NCBI GenBank assembly: GCA_003123965.1
Contig: NNSL01000287.1
Coordinates: forward strand, 1-6,484
Length of the DNA stretch: 6,484 nucleotides
Direction: 5' to 3'
Source of the DNA: Balneolaceae bacterium SMO_bin1
Lineage (GTDB): Bacteria; Bacteroidota; Rhodothermia; Balneolales; Balneolaceae
The notes beneath the pieces were generated by a model that saw nothing but the letters and a program-made list of their open reading frames with translations, searched no databases and had not been told where the DNA came from. The stretch's first letter is position 1. Each line of letters starts with the position of its first letter. Below, piece by piece: positions 1-5,358 of this stretch. Made by a program: the position numbers and the translations under genes.

Positions 1-678
1 CTTTAGTTTACTTTCGGCTAAATCACCAAGAGGTGCAAAAATGCTTACTGCAACAACGGAGGGCAGTAAAACGAGCCACGTTAACGAAAGTTCATATGGA
101 ATAATGACCCACACAAGAATCAATCCGACGGCTGATCCCAAAAAGCCAAAGAAAAACCCCTCCCAAGTTTTATTTGGACTTACGCTGGGGGCCAATGGGT
201 GTTTACCAAAGTTTTTGCCGCCGAAATAGGCAAATACATCATTGCCCCACACCATCAGAAAAAGGGTAATGGTGAGTACAAAACCTAGTTCATCACTACC
301 CAGAGTGCGAATCATCACGAGAAATAATAACCCAAAAGATGCATAGCCGGCACAGAAAATAGTGGCGATGAATTCCTGCATGTGCTTTTTCTTGGTATTC
401 ATCACCTGCACTGCCGCAAATAGCAGAAATAATCCAATACCAAACTCAAATGCATACGGTAAAACAGGGGCAAGCAAAATCCAGAGCGCAATGATATAGG
501 GGAAAAACCTTGCAGGACGAAATCCGGCTTTATCAGATATTTCTTTTACTTCTGACTGGATTAAAAGTACCAATGCAATAAGGGCCGCATAAAAATAGGG
601 TCCGCCCATCCAGGTTATCCATAGTGCAAAAGCCGCCGCGGGTACGGCAAACAGAACGCGCTTGGTAAGCTCACTCAC
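1..678 (-). CDS. cdsA: Phosphatidate cytidylyltransferase (CDP-diacylglycerol synthase), 3' end cut by window edge
   Basis: Integral membrane enzyme that condenses CTP with phosphatidic acid to give CDP-diacylglycerol, the precursor of bacterial phospholipids. The frame is open for 226 codons from the GTG at 678 to base 1. The protein is mostly hydrophobic, with membrane segments near residues 8-41, 57-92, 105-124, 131-152, 174-194 and 199-216. The CdsA family core is visible: WGNDVFAYFGGKNFGKH (144-160), then SVSPNKTWEG (165-174), then GDLAESKLK (218-226), which begins the PROSITE CdsA signature. The KDSG and HGG-DR-D part of that signature should lie just beyond base 1. Family members run to about 270-285 residues, so roughly 45-60 are missing. 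The start is fixed: the in-frame TGA of the upstream gene (682-684) lies only one codon before the GTG, and GAGGAG precedes it by 6 bases. It is the last visible gene of the minus-strand operon. Confidence 0.93.
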   Translation of the reverse strand, partial: MSELTKRVLFAVPAAAFALWITWMGGPYFYAALIALVLLIQSEVKEISDKAGFRPARFFPYIIALWILLAPVLPYAFEFGIGLFLLFAAVQVMNTKKKHMQEFIATIFCAGYASFGLLFLVMIRTLGSDELGFVLTITLFLMVWGNDVFAYFGGKNFGKHPLAPSVSPNKTWEGFFFGFLGSAVGLILVWVIIPYELSLTWLVLLPSVVAVSIFAPLGDLAESKLK

Positions 679-681
679 AGC

Positions 682-954
682 TCACTCCTCTTGGTCAGTT
701 ATATCATCCTCGGCATCGTCCCATTCGGCCAGCGCCTTGCGCGCGCGCTGTTCATATTCTTTGGGCACGTATAGATACACCATCGACATGTCACCCACAT
801 TAAGGTTAAATGAGGAGTCGCGCTTGGATAGTATATTTGATGGAATTTCCATATTTGCGAGATAGTCTTTCGCCATCTCCACCTCATATTCCGTGCCGCG
901 CTCCATGATGCAGGCCCAGTTTTCAATTTCATTCGGTTTCGGATCGTCAATCAT
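682..954 (-). CDS. DUF2007-type small protein (putative signal-transducing protein family)
   Basis: A 90-residue soluble protein. The line from NWACIMERGTEYEVEMAKDYLANMEIP through VYLYVPKEYEQRARKAL fits the PF09413 (DUF2007) pattern as I remember it: a short strand, a helix with A-x-x-x-L, a second strand, and a hydrophobic strand leading into a V-P-x-x-x-x-x-A-x-x-L helix. The family is called a putative signal-transducing protein and is probably a small ferredoxin-like fold; its biochemical role is not known. The C-terminus is strongly acidic (residues 78-90). The ATG at 954 overlaps the TGA of the CPBP gene by four bases (ATGA) and has AGAGAGG six bases upstream, so the start is well supported. 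The downstream cdsA GTG is three bases past the stop. The family call is from pattern memory; expression as part of the operon is inference from spacing. Confidence 0.8.
   Translation of the reverse strand: MIDDPKPNEIENWACIMERGTEYEVEMAKDYLANMEIPSNILSKRDSSFNLNVGDMSMVYLYVPKEYEQRARKALAEWDDAEDDITDQEE
685..690 (-). promoter_or_regulatory. Shine-Dalgarno site of cdsA (GAGGAG)
   Basis: GAGGAG on the minus strand, 6 bases before the GTG at 678. It lies inside the last two sense codons of the upstream DUF2007 gene, and that gene's TGA stop falls between site and start. This supports a GTG start for cdsA and coupled translation with the gene before it. It is one of only two good Shine-Dalgarno sequences in the cluster. 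Confidence 0.7.
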
Positions 955-1640
955 AATGTACCTCTCTGGCTATTTGGTTGAGCGGTTACTTTGTTCTGTA
1001 TCAGTACATATATTAAATAAGCAGAAATAATTCCACTCACAACCACAAGCCATATGGGCGGCATGCTTTGGGGTGATAACTCAGAAAATGCCGTTTCGGG
1101 GTAGTATTTTCCCAGCAGTACGCTGCCGCCGTTGTTAACCAAGTGAGCAACCATGGCTGGAATGATGCTTTCTGTAGCCCATGTAATAACTGCCAGTAAA
1201 ATTCCGATAGCCGCTAACGGCAGCAGATTAGCAATTTGCAAGTGGTACATGCCAAATAGTACGCCGGATACAATGATGGCTACTGTTATGCCCCAGCTCT
1301 TTTCAAATGAGCGCATTACGTAACCACGAAACAATATTTCTTCGCAAATAGCCGGCACCAGTGCAATATTAAATAATGCAATCCAAAGAGCACCATCACC
1401 GCGCAGATACCCTTCAATCATCTCCATTTGCTGCAGTTGCATCTCGTCCATTACCTGGGGAGTGGGCACAAAACTATTTATCCACCCCAAAAACCATATG
1501 GCCGGCTGTGCTACTAAAATGAGGCCGATAACAACCCCAATTAATGCCGTTGTGCTGGAATGATACTTTAGTCGAAGAAAATGCGGACGATTCGCTTTCT
1601 GCACCTGCAGTCGGCAAAAAAACCAAGTGGCCAGTCCCAA
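951..1640 (-). CDS. C-terminal catalytic part of the CPBP-family (CAAX protease-like) membrane protein
   Basis: This frame holds all conserved CPBP motifs. Numbered from the TTG at 1640, these are E100-E101 and R105 in CEEILFRGY (motif 1), H133 in FGMYHL (motif 2), and H166 and N170 in HLVNN (motif 3). In the family these form the membrane-embedded glutamate/histidine site of a presumed metal-dependent or glutamate-type intramembrane protease related to Rce1. The substrate is unknown. Several hydrophobic helices are visible (about residues 30-52, 84-98, 118-132, 138-165, 196-214). There is no good start: the frame is open back to 1703 without ATG or GTG, and TTG 1640 is just the first usable codon, falling inside a membrane segment. 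This part is therefore best read as the continuation of the frame starting at 1917. It ends four bases into the DUF2007 gene. Confidence 0.55.
   Translation of the reverse strand: MGLATWFFCRLQVQKANRPHFLRLKYHSSTTALIGVVIGLILVAQPAIWFLGWINSFVPTPQVMDEMQLQQMEMIEGYLRGDGALWIALFNIALVPAICEEILFRGYVMRSFEKSWGITVAIIVSGVLFGMYHLQIANLLPLAAIGILLAVITWATESIIPAMVAHLVNNGGSVLLGKYYPETAFSELSPQSMPPIWLVVVSGIISAYLIYVLIQNKVTAQPNSQRGTL
961..967 (-). promoter_or_regulatory. Shine-Dalgarno site of the DUF2007 gene (AGAGAGG)
   Basis: AGAGAGG on the minus strand, ending six bases before the ATG at 954 and lying within the last codons of the CPBP gene. It lets the small gene be translated even if ribosomes on the broken CPBP frame have already dropped off. 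Confidence 0.55.
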
Positions 1641-1917
1641 GAAAAAGATTTGGCCTATTGAATTCGCGAAAAAAATGTAGTCGAAGGTTTTCTGAGAATA
1701 GGCTCATGGCATTGCCAAGATCAACGCTGCCGGCAGGGTCTGTCTGCAGCGCAAATACGAGAATGACACCGGCAATTGCGGCCACGATCTGGAAAAGGAA
1801 AAAAGCGGTTACCAACCAAATAAATGCCAACAGCGCATCCGAAAAACCATTGCGCTTGGCCCACGATTGCTGGTAAGGAAAACCGCTGGAAGCTGAATCG
1901 TACTTATCGTCAATCAT
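1474..1917 (-). CDS. N-terminal fragment of the frameshifted CPBP gene
   Basis: This is the reading frame starting at the ATG at 1917, 147 codons long as it stands. Residues 1-27 are polar and begin MIDDKYDSASSGFPYQQSWAK. Residues 28-57 form a long hydrophobic stretch that is probably the first membrane helix. From about residue 78 the frame is out of phase: the tail is no longer hydrophobic and no CPBP motif appears, so residues 78-147 are probably meaningless. No Shine-Dalgarno sequence is seen before the ATG (leader ATACTCTTTTTT). Taken literally this would be a short membrane-anchored product without catalytic residues. Confidence 0.45.
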   Translation of the reverse strand: MIDDKYDSASSGFPYQQSWAKRNGFSDALLAFIWLVTAFFLFQIVAAIAGVILVFALQTDPAGSVDLGNAMSLFSENLRLHFFREFNRPNLFLGTGHLVFLPTAGAESESSAFSSTKVSFQHNGINWGCYRPHFSSTAGHMVFGVDK

Positions 1918-1929
1918 AAAAAAGAGTAT

Positions 1930-2502
1930 CTAAAAAGTTTCTTCTTCAGCAAATAGCTTTACGCCTAGCATGCCCGTTAGTAGATTTAAAACACCATATA
2001 AAATGGCTGAGCCTGCAAAAGATAGAATAGTGCCCAAGAAGCTTTCGTTCATTGCATATTGACTTGCCATCATATCAATCTGGCTTTGCTTTTGGGATTC
2101 GGGCAAATCAGTTGCTTCTACAATTGCAATCATGCTGTCTTGCAGATTTGCGGCAAAATTGGGATCAACAACGTACCAAAGCTGTGAAATCACCATTCCG
2201 AAAAGGGCTATTGCAACACCGGTAACAAACCCGATAAGTGCTCCCCGTCCAAGCTTCATTACTATTTCGTTGGTTTTTGCGTAGTGCCATACGCTAATCA
2301 TACCACCAAATGCCCCAATCAAGCAGCTAAAACATATGCCCAGCGTGGGAATAAGCAATTGGAAAATTGAACCCGATGGTTCTGTATTTATAGCAACGTA
2401 TCCAAAAATTACTGGGAGCATATAAGAAATTACCCCAACGATGGAACCAGTAATAATAACGGAATTCCAGTAACTCGGAGTTTCTTGTAAATTATTATCC
2501 AT
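1930..2502 (-). CDS. DUF4199-like four-helix membrane protein
   Basis: A 190-residue membrane protein of unknown function. Membrane segments are near residues 12-36, 46-72, 87-109 and 153-184. A polar loop at 110-150 contains YVVDPNFAANLQDSMIAI and DLPESQKQSQIDMM. This layout (three helices, a polar loop with a DPNF-like start, then a glycine-rich last hairpin) and the length agree with DUF4199 (PF13858), a family I know mainly from Bacteroidota-type genomes. No catalytic motif is obvious. The ATG at 2502 lies eight bases inside the DUF2085 gene, without a Shine-Dalgarno sequence, which points to translational coupling. The stop is 12 bases before the CPBP start. The membrane nature is plain from the sequence; the family name is from memory and less certain. 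Confidence 0.75.
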   Translation of the reverse strand: MDNNLQETPSYWNSVIITGSIVGVISYMLPVIFGYVAINTEPSGSIFQLLIPTLGICFSCLIGAFGGMISVWHYAKTNEIVMKLGRGALIGFVTGVAIALFGMVISQLWYVVDPNFAANLQDSMIAIVEATDLPESQKQSQIDMMASQYAMNESFLGTILSFAGSAILYGVLNLLTGMLGVKLFAEEETF

Positions 2503-2995
2503 AGCTGTTTTTAAATTTATTATGAGGTGAATCTTTTCGCACTTTCATAAAAGAACTGCCAATCAACGTTACCACTGCGCCACCCAATAAGACGCCGAAA
2601 ATCATGCGCAGAAGAAGTGTATTTTGCCAAATACCCAGCAGATTTGCCAGCACATCAATCACATTTATTGCAACCATTGCAGCTAGCATCATTTTCAGGT
2701 ATGTGTCTGAGCTATCATTAGAATATGGGATGAGCGGAATTAGCGCCCAAATACAAGCCAAACCAGCGTAAATACCGAAACATCGACTGCACACAGCCAT
2801 CGGTTGGCCGTTAATCCAGAATGAACGATCGGGAATCTGGTGGCACAGGGATGAAAATATCTGATGCTGCCACTGTAATCTCCATAGATCACTCTGTCCC
2901 CAAATACCACCACCCATTGCCATTACAGCTGCCGGTACCAACAATGCTAGCACCGTTAGGTACAACAAGCGGTGGTTGTGGGGCATTTTAACCAT
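2495..2995 (-). CDS. DUF2085 membrane protein with conserved Cys/His motif
   Basis: A 166-residue membrane protein of the DUF2085 family (PF09858), whose function is unknown. The family hallmark is present: SSLCHQIPDRSFWINGQ (C51, H52, R57, S58) followed by AVCSRCFGIYAG (C69, R71, C72, G74). The clustered Cys and His suggest a metal or redox site at the membrane surface, but that is inference. Hydrophobic segments lie near residues 9-29, 75-91, 102-122 and 127-149, and the C-terminus is basic (about 151-163). The ATG at 2995 overlaps the end of the thioesterase gene by eight bases. A second ATG at 2986 (residue 4) would begin one base after the thioesterase stop; neither has a clear Shine-Dalgarno sequence, so the start could be either. 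The 3' end overlaps the DUF4199-like gene by eight bases. Confidence 0.85.
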   Translation of the reverse strand: MVKMPHNHRLLYLTVLALLVPAAVMAMGGGIWGQSDLWRLQWQHQIFSSLCHQIPDRSFWINGQPMAVCSRCFGIYAGLACIWALIPLIPYSNDSSDTYLKMMLAAMVAINVIDVLANLLGIWQNTLLLRMIFGVLLGGAVVTLIGSSFMKVRKDSPHNKFKNSYG

Positions 2996-3425
2996 GAGCT
3001 ATAAATTTTGACAGTTCATCAAGAAAGGTCTGCGGAGCACGCCGGGGCTTGCGGCTTTCTCGGTCCATAAAACAAAGCACAACTTTGCCCTTAGCATGCA
3101 GCTTGTCGGAACGATGGGTGTACATTTCGTAAAAAGTTTCAAGCTTAACTGTAGGCAAGCTGTAAAGATGCACTTTGACCACAATCTGATCATCATAAAG
3201 TAATGGGGCTTTGTACTTTACGTGTGATTCAACTACCGGCAGCATTACCCCTTGCTCTTCCATCTCGCGGTAAGATATGCCCGCTGATCGAATCATCTCT
3301 GTACGCGCTACTTCAAAATATTCAAGATAGCGCCCATAATATACATATCCCATGCGATCCGTTTCGCTGTAGCGGCTGCGCATAACATGTTCGTATGTAT
3401 GGATGGGTGATTTCTCCGGAATCAC
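2988..3425 (-). CDS. Acyl-CoA thioesterase, 4HBT hotdog family (YbgC/FadM-like)
   Basis: A 145-residue single hotdog-fold protein that probably hydrolyses acyl-CoA thioesters in the cytoplasm. The 4HBT active-site region is clear: RYSETDRMGYVYYGRYLEYFEVARTEM (residues 18-44), with D23 in the position of the catalytic aspartate of the 4-hydroxybenzoyl-CoA thioesterase family. Many members have a His where this one has Y30 (VYH versus VYY). The rest of the fold, VVESHVKYKAPLLYDDQIVV and LHAKGKVVLCFMD, follows the usual pattern. Length is normal (130-150). The start is taken as the GTG at 3425, immediately after the accA stop. The next in-frame ATG (3383, residue 15) would remove most of the first strand and so is less likely. 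No Shine-Dalgarno sequence is seen, so translation is probably coupled to accA. The natural substrate cannot be told from sequence. Confidence 0.86.
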   Translation of the reverse strand: MIPEKSPIHTYEHVMRSRYSETDRMGYVYYGRYLEYFEVARTEMIRSAGISYREMEEQGVMLPVVESHVKYKAPLLYDDQIVVKVHLYSLPTVKLETFYEMYTHRSDKLHAKGKVVLCFMDRESRKPRRAPQTFLDELSKFIAHG

Positions 3426-4415
3426 TTAAGAAGTACCGGTTTTTTCTTTTGTTTTTTGCTGGGCGCGTTCTTCCCATTCCCCCATTTTCGAATACTTTTC
3501 GATGCGGGTTTCTACCAGCTTTGGAGCTTTCATTTTGCTAAGACGGTTCAGTGATTGCTTCAACTGCTTTTTTACTGCTTCAGCAGATGCCTGGGGATCG
3601 CGGTGAGCTCCACCAAGCGGTTCACCAATAATTCCATCAATGATGTTCATTTCTTTAAGATCTTCGGCAGTGAGTTTAAGAACGGCGGCGGCCTGCTCTT
3701 TATAATCCCAGGTTTTCCAAAGGATAGATGAACAAGATTCTGGAGAAATTACAGAGTACCACGTATTCTCCATCATATATACTTCATTGCCCATACCAAT
3801 ACCTATAGCACCGCCACTGGCTCCCTCACCAATAACCACGGTGATAATTGGAACTTTTAATGTGGCCATCATTTTCAGGTTTTTTGCAATGGCTTCGGCC
3901 TGTCCGCGCTCCTCTGCTTCAAGGCCCGGATAGGCGCCCGGCGTATCGAGCAGAGTAATAATGGGTATCTCAAACTTTTCAGCGAGCTTCATTAACCGAT
4001 GGGCTTTGCGATAGCCTTCGGGATTAGCCATACCAAATCGCCGGTGCTGCCGGCTTTGCGTGTCGCGTCCTTTTTGGTGACCCAAAATCATAACAGACTT
4101 CCCGTCAATAGTGGCAAGCCCACCTACAATGGCCTTATCGTCGCTGTAATACCGGTCACCGTGCAGCTCCACAAAATTTTCGGTAATGTTGTAGATATAA
4201 TCAAGTGTGTAGGGGCGATCGGGGTGGCGGGCCAGCTGCACTTTTTGCCAGCGCGTAAGGTTGGAAAAAATGGAGTTTCGCAGTTCATCAACGCGCGTTT
4301 TTAATCGATCGATCTCCGGCGCCAGCACATCGTCATCAGCAATGGTTAGGTTGCTCAATTCTTCAATCTTGCGTTCCAGATCAGCTATCGGCTTTTCAAA
4401 ATCCAGATATTGCAT
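3426..4415 (-). CDS. accA: Acetyl-CoA carboxylase carboxyltransferase, alpha subunit
   Basis: Alpha subunit of the carboxyltransferase that, with AccD, moves carboxyl from biotin-carrier AccB to acetyl-CoA to make malonyl-CoA, the committed step of fatty-acid synthesis. At 329 residues it matches the family (E. coli about 319). Visible landmarks are the N-terminal [18 protein letters not shown] (3-20), [13 protein letters not shown] (62-74), [16 protein letters not shown] (84-99), GHQKGRDT (112-119), [19 protein letters not shown] (154-172), [13 protein letters not shown] (195-207), whose glycine pair G201-G202 belongs to the oxyanion region, and [14 protein letters not shown] (221-234). A lysine-rich tail follows residue 285. 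The ATG at 4415 agrees with the family N-terminus. No accD is in view. It lies 88 bases after the mannosyltransferase gene, and a weak TATATT (4448-4453, minus) without a matching -35 leaves open whether it has its own promoter. Confidence 0.97.
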   Translation of the reverse strand: MQYLDFEKPIADLERKIEELSNLTIADDDVLAPEIDRLKTRVDELRNSIFSNLTRWQKVQLARHPDRPYTLDYIYNITENFVELHGDRYYSDDKAIVGGLATIDGKSVMILGHQKGRDTQSRQHRRFGMANPEGYRKAHRLMKLAEKFEIPIITLLDTPGAYPGLEAEERGQAEAIAKNLKMMATLKVPIITVVIGEGASGGAIGIGMGNEVYMMENTWYSVISPESCSSILWKTWDYKEQAAAVLKLTAEDLKEMNIIDGIIGEPLGGAHRDPQASAEAVKKQLKQSLNRLSKMKAPKLVETRIEKYSKMGEWEERAQQKTKEKTGTS

Positions 4416-4503
4416 ATAATAGTTCTTAATTACAGAAATTTGGACTTAATATAAGAATGATTCAAAGACTATGAGAATCTAAATTAACTTCTTCCATCAA
4501 GTA

Positions 4504-5232
4504 TTAAAGTGTGCCCAGCAGACTTTTTATTTTCAGTGACCATACCCGCCACATAGCTTCCCACATAATTTTCTTTGACATTTTTGACACGCCTTCCTCA
4601 CGTTCTTTAAAAATGATAGACACTTCTTTGATATTGAACCCCGCTTTCCAAGCCCGAAAATGAAGTTCAATTTGGAAAGCATATCCATTAGAGCTAATTC
4701 GGTTGATGGAAATTTGTTCCAGTACGCGGCGGTGAATACACTTAAAACCGGCGGTGGTATCAGCAATTGGTAAGCCGGTAATTACGCGGGCATAAACATT
4801 CGCTCCATATGATAATATTAACCTACTCAACGGCCAGTTAATAATACTAATACCATTTTTATACCGAGATCCCACAGCTACATCAGCCTCACCCTTTTGT
4901 ACGCATTCAATAAGACGCGGCAGGTCTTCCGGATTATGTGAAAAGTCGGCATCCATTTCACATATATAGCTGTAGTCGTGCTCAAGGGCAAACTGAAATC
5001 CTCTTACATAGGCCGTGCCCAAGCCAAGCTTACCGGTGCGCTCAATTAAATGCAGGCGTTCATCAAACGTTTCTTTAAGATTACTGACAATATCAGCGGT
5101 ACCATCGGGCGAACCGTCATCAATAATGAGCAGATCAACCGGTTCAGGCAGGCCCATCACGGCCTTGATTAGTTTTTCAATATTGTGTGCCTCATTATAT
5201 GTGGGCACAACAACCAGAGTCGAATCTTCCAT
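4504..5232 (-). CDS. Polyprenyl-phosphate mannosyltransferase (Dpm1-like, GT2 family)
   Basis: A GT-A fold glycosyltransferase of 242 residues that most resembles dolichol/polyprenol-phosphate mannose synthase, which moves mannose from GDP-mannose to a polyprenyl phosphate at the cytoplasmic membrane face. Motifs, numbered from the ATG at 5232: VVVPTYNEAHNIEKL (7-21), IIDDGSPDGT (36-45), GKLGLGTAYVRGF (67-79), the metal-binding EMDADFSHNPEDLP (91-104), VGSRY (120-124), DTTAGFKC (157-164), GYAFQIELHFRA (183-194) and the terminal FKEREEGVSKMS (207-218). There is no C-terminal membrane domain, so it is the soluble or peripheral type. The frame extends upstream to two TTG codons (5238, 5235), but the ATG is the natural start. 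The exact sugar (mannose or glucose) cannot be proved from motifs. It reads divergently from tgt. Confidence 0.9.
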   Translation of the reverse strand: MEDSTLVVVPTYNEAHNIEKLIKAVMGLPEPVDLLIIDDGSPDGTADIVSNLKETFDERLHLIERTGKLGLGTAYVRGFQFALEHDYSYICEMDADFSHNPEDLPRLIECVQKGEADVAVGSRYKNGISIINWPLSRLILSYGANVYARVITGLPIADTTAGFKCIHRRVLEQISINRISSNGYAFQIELHFRAWKAGFNIKEVSIIFKEREEGVSKMSKKIMWEAMWRVWSLKIKSLLGTL

Positions 5233-5290
5233 CAACAAAATCTAATTGAGTATCTCCATTACGCAAAAAGCAAGGATAACCATTTAGTCA

Positions 5291-5319
5291 TTAATATAAC
5301 ACCCAAAATTCTGTATACT
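5291..5319 (+). promoter_or_regulatory. Possible sigma-70-type promoter for tgt
   Basis: In the 126-base spacer between the divergent mannosyltransferase and tgt genes, the plus strand has TTAATA (5291-5296), a 17-base spacer and TATACT (5314-5319). These match the -35 and -10 consensus at 4 of 6 and 5 of 6 bases with ideal spacing. Transcription would begin near 5326, giving a leader of about 33 bases. In this A/T-rich DNA such a match can arise by chance, and FCB-group promoters often follow a different consensus. Confidence 0.35.
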
Positions 5320-5358
5320 CTGATCTTAATTATTCTTTACAAAAATAAAAGCTTATTC

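Larger units (their letters stand above)
951..1917 (-). pseudogene. CPBP-family intramembrane protease-like gene, interrupted by a single-base frameshift
   Basis: Two overlapping frames together make one CPBP (CAAX protease / bacteriocin-processing, Abi) protein of about 321 residues. Frame 1 starts at ATG 1917 and carries the N-terminal membrane helix (residues 28-57). It makes sense up to about residue 77 (SLFSEN). Sense then continues in the +1 frame, which is open from 1703 and reads FDYIFFANSIGQIFFLG directly after that point. Removing one C of the CC at 1686-1687 gives SENFDYIFFANSIGQ, my preferred repair. A deletion in the T7 run (1669-1675 on this strand) would also restore the frame but gives a less natural join. 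All three CPBP motifs are intact in the second part. The gene lies 12 bases after the DUF4199-like gene and overlaps the DUF2007 gene by four bases. The break may be a real mutation or a sequencing error. Confidence 0.75.

Noticed and set aside
699..950. Second minus-strand frame of 83 codons over the DUF2007 gene
   Set aside because: It is rich in Trp, Arg and Met as expected from an out-of-phase reading; the other frame fits DUF2007 and has proper start and stop overlaps.
1680..1700. Programmed +1 ribosomal frameshift in the CPBP gene
   Set aside because: There is no in-frame stop after the shift site, no internal Shine-Dalgarno sequence and no obvious rare-codon pause; a plain insertion or sequencing error is simpler.
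1544..1876. Open frame of 110 codons on the plus strand opposite the CPBP gene
   Set aside because: It is antisense to a gene with clear CPBP motifs, has no recognisable domain or ribosome-binding site, and looks like a shadow of the codon pattern on the other strand.
3999..4304. Open frame of 101 codons on the plus strand opposite accA
   Set aside because: It lies wholly inside accA, which is certain from its conserved motifs; the translated product matches nothing I know.
4457..4480. Inverted repeat GATTC / GAATC in the gap before accA, considered as terminator or operator
   Set aside because: The stem is only five base pairs with an 11-base loop, has no G/C-rich core and no following T run, so it can be chance in A/T-rich DNA.
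4416..4503. Promoter for accA in the 88-base gap
   Set aside because: A TATATT is present on the minus strand (4448-4453), but the hexamer 17 bases upstream (TCTCAT) does not resemble a -35 box, and TTGAAT (4460-4465) lacks a -10 at the right distance.
4533..4766. Open frame of 77 codons on the minus strand in another frame of the mannosyltransferase gene
   Set aside because: The overlapping GT2 frame is continuous and carries all family motifs; the alternative frame starts in mid-gene without a ribosome-binding site.
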